Counted from the first letter of the stretch, positions 7,932 to 16,012 are shown. The stretch is 29,827 nucleotides of DNA from an archaeon (GCA_016550405.1 JABXGX010000338.1:1-29827); one strand, 5' to 3'. Numbers and translations are program-made. Notes: generated from the letters alone by a model not told the origin.

Positions 7932-8303
7932 CTAAGAAGTCAAAATTTGTTTCAGCTTTTGTTCATACTCCTCATACAACTCTAATAGGCGTTTTCCCAG
8001 CTCTGTCAGGGCTGTCCCTCCCCTTCCGTCACGATGCCCACGTCGCTTCTCTACAATTGGAGCGCCAAGCCGTTCCTCCACTTTTTGAAGGTAACCCCAC
8101 GCAAACCGATAAGATGGCGATTCCATTTCTCCCAAAGCATCTTCGGGTAGCATTTTCAATGCCTGACTAATAGATCCCTTTTCTTGGATTCCTCGTAGCA
8201 GTAAAGCACCACCCCGGCCTAAAATCAAATCACCCTTCAACTCGAACCATAACTTTGCCTTCGGTTCAATCGCTCTAAGAAGCCTTTCATCTTTATCAGA
8301 CAT
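7932..8303 (-). CDS. ModE-like winged-helix transcription regulator
   Basis: A 123-residue protein matching the N-terminal DNA-binding domain of ModE (LysR-type helix-turn-helix). Residues about 24-50 hold the LGRGGALLLRGIQEKGSISQA helix region. The SYRFAWGYLQKVEERLG recognition helix follows (about 64-80). The typical RRGHRDGRGG wing and TELGKRLLELYEEY helix end the domain. There is no molybdate-binding MOP domain, which is common for archaeal short forms. It may repress or activate nearby genes or its own promoter. I take ATG 8303 rather than the in-frame GTG at 8312, which lies in the GGGTGTG binding site. A 7-base inverted repeat surrounds its TATA box. Confidence 0.85.
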   Translation of the reverse strand: MSDKDERLLRAIEPKAKLWFELKGDLILGRGGALLLRGIQEKGSISQALKMLPEDALGEMESPSYRFAWGYLQKVEERLGAPIVEKRRGHRDGRGGTALTELGKRLLELYEEYEQKLKQILTS

Positions 8304-8317
8304 GGAACACACCCATT

Positions 8318-8350
8318 CTCTTATCTCGAATCTTCTGCAGGTTATAAGAG
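8318..8350 (-). promoter_or_regulatory. Promoter of the ModE-like gene with flanking inverted repeat
   Basis: CTCTTAT (8318-8324) and ATAAGAG (8344-8350) are exact complements, 19 bases apart. The distal arm overlaps the minus-strand TATA-like CTTATAAC (8342-8349). The arrangement would suit autoregulation by the ModE-like protein, which is inference only. Confidence 0.35.
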
Positions 8351-8469
8351 ACGAATTCGGTGAAGCCTAATATTGTATGCGATACTTCAAATAACTACTA
8401 CTTCATAAGTCCATAATGAACTAAGCACCTTCGCCTATAGCAATTTAGTTGATGCAATCCAGGTAATAC

Positions 8470-9225
8470 ATGATGTCTTCGTTTCAGCTATCACGAATAG
8501 TGGTCAACTCGGTCAATGCTATTCTCGGTGAAGACTACACCATACATTCCTTCGAAAAACTCCCCAGTCGACGGAATGAAGTCTACCTCATCACAGGGTC
8601 ATCCCCAACTCAAAATATGCCTGATAAACTAGTCGTGAAATATTACCATCACCCAGGCATTGCTCTCGAAACATCGATGCTTATTGAAGCGAATAAACAC
8701 CAGGTTCCGGTGCCTCATATCATAGGTTCAACTGCAGACGTCCTTTTGCTGGAATATATCAGTGCCCCAAATCTCTGTGATTTAATTACACTTTTTCCCG
8801 ATCCGATTTATGGACACCTTTTAGGCTCTTGGCTGGCTCAATACCATGAAGCCTTTACTCGTGAAGATGATCTTGTTGTTGCGAAAGGCGATGCACGAAT
8901 CCGAAATTATTTGGTTACCCCTCAATCACTGGTTGGGGTGGATTTCGAAGAGAGCCATGCTTCCTCCTACATTGAGGATCTCGCCACGGCCTGTGCGTCC
9001 ATTCTCGACACCACGCCTCTTTTTACAACCAGCAAGTTACGCCTTTGTGCGGTGGCCATCAATCAGTATGCGGAGAAACGGAAAATTCGGGAGATTAGTG
9101 CACTTAAGACTGCGCTAAAAGCTCAAATGGTTCGCGTTCTCAAGGAAACAGCGATGAGACGAAGCAACCCCGCAGAACTTGAAGCATACACCACCCGCTT
9201 TCAGGAAGGCAACCTCACGTTTTAG
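8470..9225 (+). CDS. APH/Bud32-like kinase-fold protein
   Basis: A 251-residue protein with the layout of small eukaryotic-like or aminoglycoside-phosphotransferase kinases. A lysine in VVKYY (K57) would hold ATP, and the LLLEYISAPNL stretch (about 92-102) looks like the hinge. The catalytic loop reads KGDARIRNYLV (139-149), keeping the aspartate D141 and the metal-binding N146 but with Lys in place of the usual His. The DFG position is DFE (D158-E160). The C-terminal lobe is short and helical. It probably transfers phosphate from ATP to a small molecule or protein; the substrate is unknown. Start: ATG 8470, or ATG 8473 directly after it; AGGT lies upstream. No operon partners. Confidence 0.7.
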   Translation: MMSSFQLSRIVVNSVNAILGEDYTIHSFEKLPSRRNEVYLITGSSPTQNMPDKLVVKYYHHPGIALETSMLIEANKHQVPVPHIIGSTADVLLLEYISAPNLCDLITLFPDPIYGHLLGSWLAQYHEAFTREDDLVVAKGDARIRNYLVTPQSLVGVDFEESHASSYIEDLATACASILDTTPLFTTSKLRLCAVAINQYAEKRKIREISALKTALKAQMVRVLKETAMRRSNPAELEAYTTRFQEGNLTF

Positions 9226-9369
9226 ATTCCTGCAACAAGTTGAACATTTGGTTCAGTGCATGATTCTTCAGTTTTTATTACTGTGTTTTCAAAGGAAATT
9301 AGACAAACATGAAACTTATTAAAAAAATCAAATAATTGTCGATTGACAATATTATTTCCTGCCAAAAGC

Positions 9370-9376
9370 CTTTAAG
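9370..9376 (+). promoter_or_regulatory. BRE/TATA promoter of the first small membrane paralogue
   Basis: AAAAG followed by CTTTAAG is a clear archaeal BRE/TATA pair. The same elements stand at the same distance before the second paralogue (9947-9953). The predicted start site is near 9397, at the foot of the hairpin. Confidence 0.6.
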
Positions 9377-9396
9377 TCGGCTTTGAGAGTTGCGAA

Positions 9397-9415
9397 TAAC
9401 TCCTAACAGGAGTTA
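9397..9415 (+). promoter_or_regulatory. 5'-leader hairpin, copy 1
   Basis: TAACTCCTAACAGGAGTTA forms an 8-base-pair stem with a 3-base loop at the predicted 5' end of the mRNA. Its first arm (CTCCTA) could instead pair with the TAGGAG of the ribosome binding site at 9431-9437. That would allow two alternative folds that expose or hide the binding site. The matching hairpin before the second paralogue has different arm bases that still pair. Confidence 0.5.
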
Positions 9416-9447
9416 AATCATTAGAAACTTTAGGAGGCATATGAGTT

Positions 9448-9795
9448 ATGGCAGACGAAGGAACAGCACAAATGTTAGTCAATATTGGCGCCTATCTCCA
9501 ATTGATCTTCTTTATCATCTTCCTGGCTTATGGAATCTGGAGTGTAGTCTCTCTCCTTCCACTCATGGCTGATCCCATGTTCATGATCTTTGGGATTATC
9601 TTACTTGTGATGGCTAGTATCTATGTAGTCTTTGGTATCTTTGGACTTATCTTGTTCTTCCTTTGGTGGCGATGGCGCGCGGACATCCCTGGCCACAAGA
9701 CCGGTCTCATTGTCACCGGTATCCTTGGCCTTTTCCTCGCTGGCGGTTTACCTGGCTTGCTCGTCCTCATTGGTGCCGCAGTTTACCCATCATAG
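9448..9795 (+). CDS. Small three-helix membrane protein, paralogue 1
   Basis: A 115-residue protein that starts MADEGTA and has about three hydrophobic helices (about residues 14-37, 43-72, 85-110). A positively charged WWRWR-HKTG loop lies before the last helix, and a GLFLAGGLPGLLVLIG motif sits in it. The gene immediately downstream encodes a clear paralogue with the same start, loop and last helix. The strong ribosome binding site TAGGAGG (9431-9437) serves ATG 9448; an ATG at 9441 is out of frame. Monocistronic, with its own promoter, leader hairpin and terminator. Function unknown. Confidence 0.85.
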   Translation: MADEGTAQMLVNIGAYLQLIFFIIFLAYGIWSVVSLLPLMADPMFMIFGIILLVMASIYVVFGIFGLILFFLWWRWRADIPGHKTGLIVTGILGLFLAGGLPGLLVLIGAAVYPS

Positions 9796-9841
9796 GAAAC
9801 GACCTTTTGCTAAGGCTTAAGGTCGCTTTCTCATTTTTTTT
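9796..9841 (+). terminator. Intrinsic-type terminator after membrane paralogue 1
   Basis: An inverted repeat (CGACCTT with AAGGTCG, flanked by GAAA and CTTTC) starts right after the stop codon and is followed by a run of eight T. The second paralogue has an equivalent element. Confidence 0.65.
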
Positions 9842-9946
9842 AGATTTGAGATATTCTAATGTCGTATTTAGCTTTAGCAAGACAATGCTAGGCATGAACC
9901 GTATTTTGTACCATTAACCTTTTTTTGGTTCTAATAAAGGAAAAGT

Positions 9947-9953
9947 CTTTAAG
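9947..9953 (+). promoter_or_regulatory. BRE/TATA promoter of the second small membrane paralogue
   Basis: GAAAAGT followed by CTTTAAG repeats the promoter of the first paralogue, including a following GGCT block. The predicted start is near 9975. Confidence 0.6.
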
Positions 9954-9976
9954 GTGGCTCTAGGAGAACGGACTTA

Positions 9977-9993
9977 ACTCCATTCTATGGAGT
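9977..9993 (+). promoter_or_regulatory. 5'-leader hairpin, copy 2
   Basis: ACTCCATTCTATGGAGT has 7-base arms and a 3-base loop, in the same place as the hairpin of copy 1 (9397-9415). The loop-proximal base pair differs (A-T here, T-A there) yet pairing is kept in both. That is evidence that the structure itself is under selection. Confidence 0.5.
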
Positions 9994-10023
9994 CTCTTAG
10001 AAATTATCGGAGGTTTATGAGTT

Positions 10024-10377
10024 ATGGCAGACGAAGGAACAGCAAGGACCCTAGTTTCTATAGGTGCCTGGCTTGCATTTATCTTCTGGCTAATTGGGAT
10101 TATTGCACTTGCAGCCCTCGCGGTCCTATTTCTTCCTTTCTTCATGGGCGATATCTTACTTTGGCTCTTTGCCTTCGGAACAATCATGATTATCGTTTTG
10201 GTCTTTTCGATCTTTACGATTATCTTTTTCATCCTCTGGTTCCGATGGCGACATGACCCAAGTGCTCACAAGACTGGACTGATTATCACAGGAATCTTTG
10301 GGTTGTTCCTTGCATATGGTCTCCCAGGCCTCTTAGTCCTGATTGGTGGCGCTATTGCTCCATCAGAGACCGCCTAA
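10024..10377 (+). CDS. Small three-helix membrane protein, paralogue 2
   Basis: A 117-residue paralogue of the preceding gene. The first seven residues and their codons are nearly identical, the central helices have diverged, and the WFRWR-HKTG loop and GLFLAYGLPGLLVLIGG last helix are kept. GGAGG at 10009-10013 precedes ATG 10024. The whole unit (promoter, leader hairpin, gene, terminator) appears to have been duplicated in tandem. Function unknown. Confidence 0.85.
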   Translation: MADEGTARTLVSIGAWLAFIFWLIGIIALAALAVLFLPFFMGDILLWLFAFGTIMIIVLVFSIFTIIFFILWFRWRHDPSAHKTGLIITGIFGLFLAYGLPGLLVLIGGAIAPSETA

Positions 10378-10421
10378 ACGACCAAAGCCATTGGCTTACT
10401 GGTCGTTCCTCTCCTTTTTTT
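10377..10421 (+). terminator. Intrinsic-type terminator after membrane paralogue 2
   Basis: AACGACC pairs with GGTCGTT (10401-10407), and AAGCCA with TGGCTT inside, followed by CCTCTCC and a run of seven T. The 5' arm overlaps the stop codon. Confidence 0.65.
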
Positions 10422-10463
10422 AAGCAGAGACTATTCCCTAGCACAGATTATGGAATATGGAGG

Positions 10464-10508
10464 TTTAAAATTGGGGCGAGTGGCGGAACCTTTATGGTAT
10501 ATGGGTTC
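10464..10508 (+). promoter_or_regulatory. TATA box and leader stem upstream of FEN1
   Basis: TTTAAAA (10464-10470) is a good TATA core. GAACC (10486-10490) and GGTTC (10504-10508) can pair just where transcription should start. A second small hairpin, CTGC with GCAG, follows at once. No known riboswitch or tRNA fits. Confidence 0.35.
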
Positions 10509-10558
10509 TGCAGTGAAGCAGTAATTGAAACTCTGTTTAACCTTGGAGGCCATGTCTG

Positions 10559-11590
10559 TTGGGTGTCAAACTAGCGCCCCTCATAACCCCTGAAATGTTA
10601 ACTCTAGAAGAGTTAAGAGGGCGATCATTTGCTGTTGATGCTGCTAACCAGCTTCATCAATTTCTTGCTCTAATACGAACCCCTGATGGAATCCCGCTCA
10701 AAGATCGGGAAGGACGCGTTACCTCCCATCTTGTTGGTTTGCTATATCGGACGACACGACTAATTACGGAGTATGATATGAAGCTCATCTTTGTTTTTGA
10801 CGGAAAACCCCCGGATTTAAAATCCGATGAGATTACCAAGCGGCGGGAGCAACGGAAGCGAGCTGAAAGGGAGTATAAAGAAGCAGTGGCAAAAGGTGAT
10901 ATGAAAACAGCCTGGTCCAAGGCAGTGGGAACTGGACGTCTAACTCGTTCAATGGCTGAAGAAGCTCAACAAGTACTTGGCTTCTTAGGTATCCCTTATG
11001 TTCAAGCACCAGGAGAAGGTGAAGCTCAAGCCGCATATATGGTTCAGCGTGGTGATGCTTGGGCCACTGCCAGCCGAGATTATGATACACTTCTTTTTGG
11101 AACGCCCCGCTTACTCCGCTATCTAACCCTGACAGGACGAAAACGACTTCCTAGCAAGGGGACTAGTGTGCCTCTTGAGCCTGAACTTATCGATCTGCAC
11201 AAAGTCTTAGCTGATAATGGGATTAACCGAGAACAACTCGTGGATATGGCTCTTCTCATCGGTACTGATTTCAATGAAGGCGTTCCTCAAGTGGGGCCAA
11301 AAACAGCCTTAAAGCTTATCAAAGAAAATAACAGTCTAGACAATTTACCAAGTAAAATCCTTGAACAACTCCCACCAAACTACCATAAGATTCGACGCAT
11401 CTTCCTCGATCACCCTATAACCGATGAGTACGATATCACCCCCAAACCCATCGATAAAGAAGGATTAATCACCTTCCTCTGTCAAGAACGTGGATTCTCA
11501 GAAACCCGGGTTACCAATGTCGTAGACCGCCTGATCAAAGCCAAGCAGGGACAGCGACAGCAAAGCCTAGATAGTTGGACGCACGGCTAG
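10559..11590 (+). CDS. fen: Flap endonuclease 1
   Basis: A 343-residue structure-specific nuclease that removes 5' flaps in Okazaki-fragment maturation and repair. The acidic metal ligands are all in place: D27, D81, E153, E155, D174, D176 and D237. The helical-arch region (about 85-135, rich in Arg/Lys/Glu) and the helix-hairpin-helix GVPQVGPKTA (241-250) match archaeal FEN1. The C-terminus has the PCNA-interacting motif QQSLDSW (334-340). The start is a TTG at 10559, chosen because family members begin with Met-Gly and because GGAGG (10545-10549) is nine bases away; the nearer ATG at 10552 is out of frame. It has its own promoter and a leader of about 70 bases. Confidence 0.96.
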   Translation: MGVKLAPLITPEMLTLEELRGRSFAVDAANQLHQFLALIRTPDGIPLKDREGRVTSHLVGLLYRTTRLITEYDMKLIFVFDGKPPDLKSDEITKRREQRKRAEREYKEAVAKGDMKTAWSKAVGTGRLTRSMAEEAQQVLGFLGIPYVQAPGEGEAQAAYMVQRGDAWATASRDYDTLLFGTPRLLRYLTLTGRKRLPSKGTSVPLEPELIDLHKVLADNGINREQLVDMALLIGTDFNEGVPQVGPKTALKLIKENNSLDNLPSKILEQLPPNYHKIRRIFLDHPITDEYDITPKPIDKEGLITFLCQERGFSETRVTNVVDRLIKAKQGQRQQSLDSWTHG

Positions 11591-11595
11591 CAGCA

Positions 11596-13248
11596 TTACA
11601 TCATCAGAATTTTTGACCAAAATGCGGCAAGTTGCTCTCGCCTCTCATACGTCATCAAAGCATAATTTGCAAGTTGCCGTGTGCCTCGTTGTAGGTGTTC
11701 CGAACTAAAGGGGCGTTTCACCCAATTCACTCGTTGGGCAATCTCGTCCAATTGTCGTTGGAAGGGGCGGTTAGATCGAATTTCTGTTCGCATCAACTGA
11801 ATTAGTTGTTCTCCGAAGACCTCGTCATTCAAGCTCACTTTGGATCGAGCTCCCATTATCCTTTCTATCTTAAGGGGCGGAATCACGCCATATTTACCCT
11901 CACCCTGTCCGAGCTTCACAACAAAAATCGGCACGACCACCTGCATGAGCGGCAAGTACCCTTGCAATGTGTCAGCAGGTGCACTAATTGCCTCAAAGCG
12001 TCGATGTTCCTGCTCAACGCGATTCTTTAACTTCTGTATGGAACCCTTGACCGCGGCGTGTAACTTGATGATTGCCTCACGAATCATATTCAACTCGGAT
12101 AACTGGGCGGTCTCTGCCACATCGGGTGGTGTGGATTCAGAATATACTAAGGTGCCACTGGGGAACGGAGGCGGAATTGAAGGCTGGTCAGGTTCAAGCC
12201 GTGATTGTTCTTGACTCCACTGATGTCGAGTTCGAGCATCCCGTAATTCTTCGGTTTTTTCATCCAGTTCCGTAAGAGCTTGTTGAATTGAAAGCTGAAA
12301 AACACTCGCTGTATTTTCTAGCTCAATTAGCCGTGTTTTCACATTTGCGATATGCCATTCCACTTCTGTCGGTTTTGCTTTGATTGAGCTCACAAGACGG
12401 CGACATTGTTCTGTAGACAATCCTAGTGTATTAGCTAACCGACTAACTACTTCAGCGAGTTCACTAGAAATTCGTTCTTTCTCCTTATCCAATTCGACAG
12501 TCGGTTCATCCGCAAAAAAGGAAGGCTGTGACTCACTTTCAATCTGCCGGGCTTCCCACCGTAGAGATGCGCCATGCGACATTCGATCCCGACGGGCATC
12601 CAGAAGACGAATATTCTCCTCAACAAATTCGTCAACAAGACTTTCTGTCTGACTGAGTTGCGCAAGATTCGAATCGAGACGTGCCCGTTCATTTCTGAAC
12701 AAAATTCCCACATCATGGATTTCCTTCGTTGATAGTCGGGAAGGTAAACAGACCTCATCTCCAGGGGGTGGAATTCCTGTATCTACAAGGACGCGAAGCG
12801 GATCAATTATTGTGGGTAACATGGCATTTCGAATAACGATTAACTCCGTAGACGGTGTCTCAAACTCTTGGATGAATTCCCCTAAGAGCTTAGGTACCAG
12901 CTCTATCCTTTCGACATTTCGCAGGTCAGCTCGCATTTGAACTAGAGAGGGGATCAAAGAATGGCGGACTGAGATAGTTGGCTCACCTACGCCACTAATA
13001 ACTAAACTGCGACCGGGTAGTGCATGGACCAAAAAAAAGGGCAGATAAACTTGAGAGAAATAGGAACAAGGGGTAGGATCTCGAATCTGTTTGTGTAAGA
13101 ACATTAATGCTGAAACAAAATCTGCTTCGGGTGTTGAGGAAAAGCCATCTTTCGTGGCTTCGGAGGGACCCTGAATGAATGCCGCAACCTTCGTTATTGC
13201 CACGCTACCACCCGACCCGCATACAGGATGATACACTTGCCGCGTCAT
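11596..13248 (-). CDS. Large coiled-coil protein with globular ends, function unknown
   Basis: A 550-residue protein I cannot assign. Residues about 1-165 look globular, with hydrophobic strands around the QVYLPFFLVHAL stretch. Residues about 165-350 contain heptad-like, charged helices (coiled coil). A Pro/Ser-rich linker (about 365-385) is followed by another helix. The C-terminal part (about 425-550) has a MQVVVPIFVVKLGQG stretch reminiscent of the N-terminal strand region, then basic helices. No ATPase motif and no membrane helix are seen. Start: ATG 13248, about 25 bases from a TATA box and without a ribosome binding site, so the mRNA is probably leaderless. It is transcribed divergently from the sulfur-related flavoprotein, so the two may be co-regulated. 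Confidence 0.7.
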   Translation of the reverse strand: MTRQVYHPVCGSGGSVAITKVAAFIQGPSEATKDGFSSTPEADFVSALMFLHKQIRDPTPCSYFSQVYLPFFLVHALPGRSLVISGVGEPTISVRHSLIPSLVQMRADLRNVERIELVPKLLGEFIQEFETPSTELIVIRNAMLPTIIDPLRVLVDTGIPPPGDEVCLPSRLSTKEIHDVGILFRNERARLDSNLAQLSQTESLVDEFVEENIRLLDARRDRMSHGASLRWEARQIESESQPSFFADEPTVELDKEKERISSELAEVVSRLANTLGLSTEQCRRLVSSIKAKPTEVEWHIANVKTRLIELENTASVFQLSIQQALTELDEKTEELRDARTRHQWSQEQSRLEPDQPSIPPPFPSGTLVYSESTPPDVAETAQLSELNMIREAIIKLHAAVKGSIQKLKNRVEQEHRRFEAISAPADTLQGYLPLMQVVVPIFVVKLGQGEGKYGVIPPLKIERIMGARSKVSLNDEVFGEQLIQLMRTEIRSNRPFQRQLDEIAQRVNWVKRPFSSEHLQRGTRQLANYALMTYERREQLAAFWSKILMM

Positions 13249-13268
13249 TGACACAACGAAGGGGCGAA

Positions 13269-13312
13269 GTATAATCTTTTTGGCTAAGGTTTATCCCATG
13301 GATAGATTATAC
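13269..13312. promoter_or_regulatory. Mirror-image divergent promoters
   Basis: GTATAATCT (13269-13277) and AGATTATAC (13304-13312) are exact 9-base complements, 26 bases apart. Each holds a TATA core for one direction. Each start codon (13248 on the minus strand, 13335 on the plus strand) lies about 25 bases from its TATA box, so both transcripts are predicted to be leaderless. Confidence 0.55.
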
Positions 13313-13334
13313 ATTTCTTTGGAAATGAACATCA

Positions 13335-14708
13335 ATGACCCGACAAATCATTGTTATTGGATGTGGTACAGCTGGAGCTGCTGCTACCTTGATGGCACGA
13401 AAGACTAGCCGAGATGCTGCGATCACGATTCTCCAGGATGAATCTTTTCCCGAATATAGTCGGTGTGGGCTTCCCTATACTGTGAATCGTGTGATTCCCA
13501 AAACTGAGGATGTTATCATCCATCCGGAAGCCTTCTACACTGGTAATTTGGTAAGAGCTGATTTACGGCTGAATGCCAAGGTTTCGAAGTTAGATCCGAA
13601 AAAGAAAGTTGTAACGGTTGCATTTCAAGATGGATCCACTGACTCATTGTCATTTGATGCGTTAGTATTGGCGACTGGGGCGCGAACTAGTACACCTCCC
13701 ATTGAGGGGCTGGATGCTCCTCATGTGTATCGATTACACACGTTTGAGGATGCTAAGAAACTCCAAGCCGTGGCAAAGAAGGGAAAAACAGCAGCGATAA
13801 TTGGTGCTGGTCTTGTGGGACTTGAAACCGCTGAAGCCTTACACACCTTGGGTCTGAAAATTACTGTGATAGAATTTCTTCCACAAGTTCTTCCTGCCAT
13901 GGTCGATGATGAAATTGGTGCGCTGGTTCAAGAACGAATAGAAGCCGAAGGAGTAGCGGTCAAACTTGGAACAGCAGCAAAACAAGTTACCAAAACCCAT
14001 GTCCGCATCACGAATCGTGAAACAAACACTGACGAAAAAATCCCCGCTGAAATTGTCGTGGTTGCTACAGGTGTTCGAGCTAATACCGTGCTTGCTCAAG
14101 AGGCTGGCATCCAGCTTGGGGAACGTGGTGGAATCCTTGTAAACAATCGTATGCAAACGAATTTTTCTTATATTTATGCTGCAGGCGATTGTGCGGAACA
14201 TCTTGATCTAGTCACTGGTCAAACTGTTGTTTCTGGATTGGGGAGTATTGCCCTGCGTCAAGGTGAAGTTGCAGGAGTCAATGCAGCAGGAGGGAGGGCT
14301 GAATTAGAGGGGGTGGTGCTTGCACGAACAACGCATCTCTTTGGTTTAGAAGTTGCTGCAGTGGGACCAACTCGTGTAGCGGCAGAAAGAGCAAGACTTC
14401 CTATACTTGCAGGGAAATTTAGGGGAAGCCGAACAGCCGAATACTATCCAAGCGAAGAAGAGGTCACTGTCAAACTGTTAGCCAATAAGGAAAATGGGCA
14501 TTTAATTGGGGGGCAAGTCATCGGTCCATGTGCCCATCAACGGGCAAACGTGTTAAGTGCCGCCTTATCAGCGAAAATGACTATTCGAGAAGTCGCTGAT
14601 TTAGAAACCTGTTATGCCCCACCAGTAGCTCCCATCCGTGAACCTTTTGCTATGGCTGCACAGATACTGGCCCTCCGTTATGAGCGAATGAAACAGAAAA
14701 AAGGTTAG
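13335..14708 (+). CDS. CoA-disulfide reductase / NAD(P)H sulfur oxidoreductase family flavoprotein
   Basis: A 457-residue pyridine nucleotide-disulfide oxidoreductase. Residues 9-14 (GCGTAG) start the FAD-binding Rossmann fold. C44 in SRCGLPY is the single redox cysteine typical of CoA-disulfide reductases and NADH oxidases. A second Rossmann motif (GAGLVGLE, about 157-164) binds NAD(P)H. YIYAAGDCAE (about 279-288) is the second FAD motif, and the C-terminal 120 residues form the dimerisation domain with its conserved CYAPPVAP stretch. The family reduces CoA disulfide, polysulfide/sulfur or O2 with NAD(P)H. It lies tail to tail with the sulfhydrogenase operon, which favours a sulfur- or redox-balance role. 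The rhodanese domain of some relatives is absent. Predicted leaderless start at ATG 13335. Confidence 0.9.
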   Translation: MTRQIIVIGCGTAGAAATLMARKTSRDAAITILQDESFPEYSRCGLPYTVNRVIPKTEDVIIHPEAFYTGNLVRADLRLNAKVSKLDPKKKVVTVAFQDGSTDSLSFDALVLATGARTSTPPIEGLDAPHVYRLHTFEDAKKLQAVAKKGKTAAIIGAGLVGLETAEALHTLGLKITVIEFLPQVLPAMVDDEIGALVQERIEAEGVAVKLGTAAKQVTKTHVRITNRETNTDEKIPAEIVVVATGVRANTVLAQEAGIQLGERGGILVNNRMQTNFSYIYAAGDCAEHLDLVTGQTVVSGLGSIALRQGEVAGVNAAGGRAELEGVVLARTTHLFGLEVAAVGPTRVAAERARLPILAGKFRGSRTAEYYPSEEEVTVKLLANKENGHLIGGQVIGPCAHQRANVLSAALSAKMTIREVADLETCYAPPVAPIREPFAMAAQILALRYERMKQKKG

Positions 14709-14731
14709 ATGCTCAAATCCCTTCAAATCGA

Positions 14732-16012
14732 TCATTGTACGCAAATATAGTGGACAGAACATGATATACAGGGGTCATAGGCTCGAACGAGCATGTTTAA
14801 TTGCAATTCACATTCTTCTCGTGATTTCCCTTTGAGTTGAGGCAACATAGCCTTGACATCAGCTTCGATATTGGTATAGTTCATCGCTGTCGGGGTGATA
14901 ACATTTGCACCGATGACTTTTCCTTTCTCATCGACGGAATACTCGTGAATCAGTAAGCCGCGAGGCGCTTCAACTGCAGCAGCACTGGAACCAGTCCTGA
15001 CTTTGTAATCCACCGTTCCTGGTTTCAGTGGACGATTAGAAAGTGAGTCGATAATGGAGCTTGCATATTCTAAGTAGTGCAGGTACTCAATAGCCTGTGC
15101 GAGATTATTATGAAATACATCGTAGCTTGGAACTTTGAATCCGATTTGGTATATCATCGCCGTAGCTTCATCGAGAAGTTGATTGGCTGCAACGTTTAAT
15201 CGAGGTAAGGCTCCAACAAAATAGGGTTTACCTTGGATTGCACTGAATTTCGCATGGGCATAGGGAACATTGCGTTCAGTAATAAGGGCTGCATACTCCG
15301 CCTCAGCAACTTCCACTCCTGTATCCATCGCAAGGTTTCCATTATGGATCGGAAATTCGTTTGGATGTTTTAATGCCAAGTACTGGCTTCGATGAATGAG
15401 CTGCGGTTCCGAAAATGATGCCATCAATTCGATTTGCGCTTTTGCATCAGGAATTGCCTCTTGCAACCGTTGACGCATTGCTGCTAGCTGGGTTTGGCTA
15501 GGTACATGCGTGAATCCGCCAATTATGGCACACAGGGCATGTGTGTGGCGGCCACCAATCAACGCCATCAGATCATTCCCAAGTTTCTTTAATTTCAGAG
15601 CGCGACTTATTTCGTTTTGATATTTCGGAAGAAGTTCAACTACATTTCGAGCTCCCAAGTAGTCGGGTAGTGCTAAGAAGTTGATATGAAGTGCATGGCT
15701 TTCAAGCATATCGCCAATCAGCATGAGTTTCCGAAGAGCAATGGTTTCTTCAGAGGGCTCAATCTGCATCGCTGCTTCAACACCTCTAAGAGCTGCAACC
15801 GCATGGGATTGGCTGCATATACCACAGATACGGGACATGATATGAGAGACTTCATCATAGGTATGACCCCGCAAAAAGGATTCAAAGAGGCGGGTTCCCT
15901 CAGTGACCTGCATTTCAATTCGTGGCGGTTTTCCCTTCTGAGTCTCAACCAAGAGATTTCCATGTCCCTCAACACGGGCGAGATATTTGATCTCAAAGGT
16001 TACTTTAGCCAT
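14732..16012 (-). CDS. hydA: [NiFe] hydrogenase large (alpha) subunit, group 3b
   Basis: A 426-residue catalytic subunit carrying the NiFe(CN)2CO site. The L1 motif RICGICSQSH gives C63 and C66, and the L2 motif DPCISCSVH near the end gives C415 and C418. After H421 only five residues remain (YICVQ). In this family a short tail is removed by a maturation protease after nickel insertion; no such protease gene is in the window. With the three genes upstream it makes the cytoplasmic NAD(P)-linked sulfhydrogenase, which reduces protons or sulfur and can also oxidise H2. Its start codon overlaps the end of the delta gene by 13 bases, indicating translational coupling. It is the last gene of the operon. 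Confidence 0.95.
   Translation of the reverse strand: MAKVTFEIKYLARVEGHGNLLVETQKGKPPRIEMQVTEGTRLFESFLRGHTYDEVSHIMSRICGICSQSHAVAALRGVEAAMQIEPSEETIALRKLMLIGDMLESHALHINFLALPDYLGARNVVELLPKYQNEISRALKLKKLGNDLMALIGGRHTHALCAIIGGFTHVPSQTQLAAMRQRLQEAIPDAKAQIELMASFSEPQLIHRSQYLALKHPNEFPIHNGNLAMDTGVEVAEAEYAALITERNVPYAHAKFSAIQGKPYFVGALPRLNVAANQLLDEATAMIYQIGFKVPSYDVFHNNLAQAIEYLHYLEYASSIIDSLSNRPLKPGTVDYKVRTGSSAAAVEAPRGLLIHEYSVDEKGKVIGANVITPTAMNYTNIEADVKAMLPQLKGKSREECELQLNMLVRAYDPCISCSVHYICVQ

Noticed and set aside
10473..10580. Complementary GGGGCG and CGCCCC ends that suggested a tRNA or other structured RNA
   Set aside because: No T-arm or anticodon arm fits, and the right end falls inside the FEN1 coding sequence.
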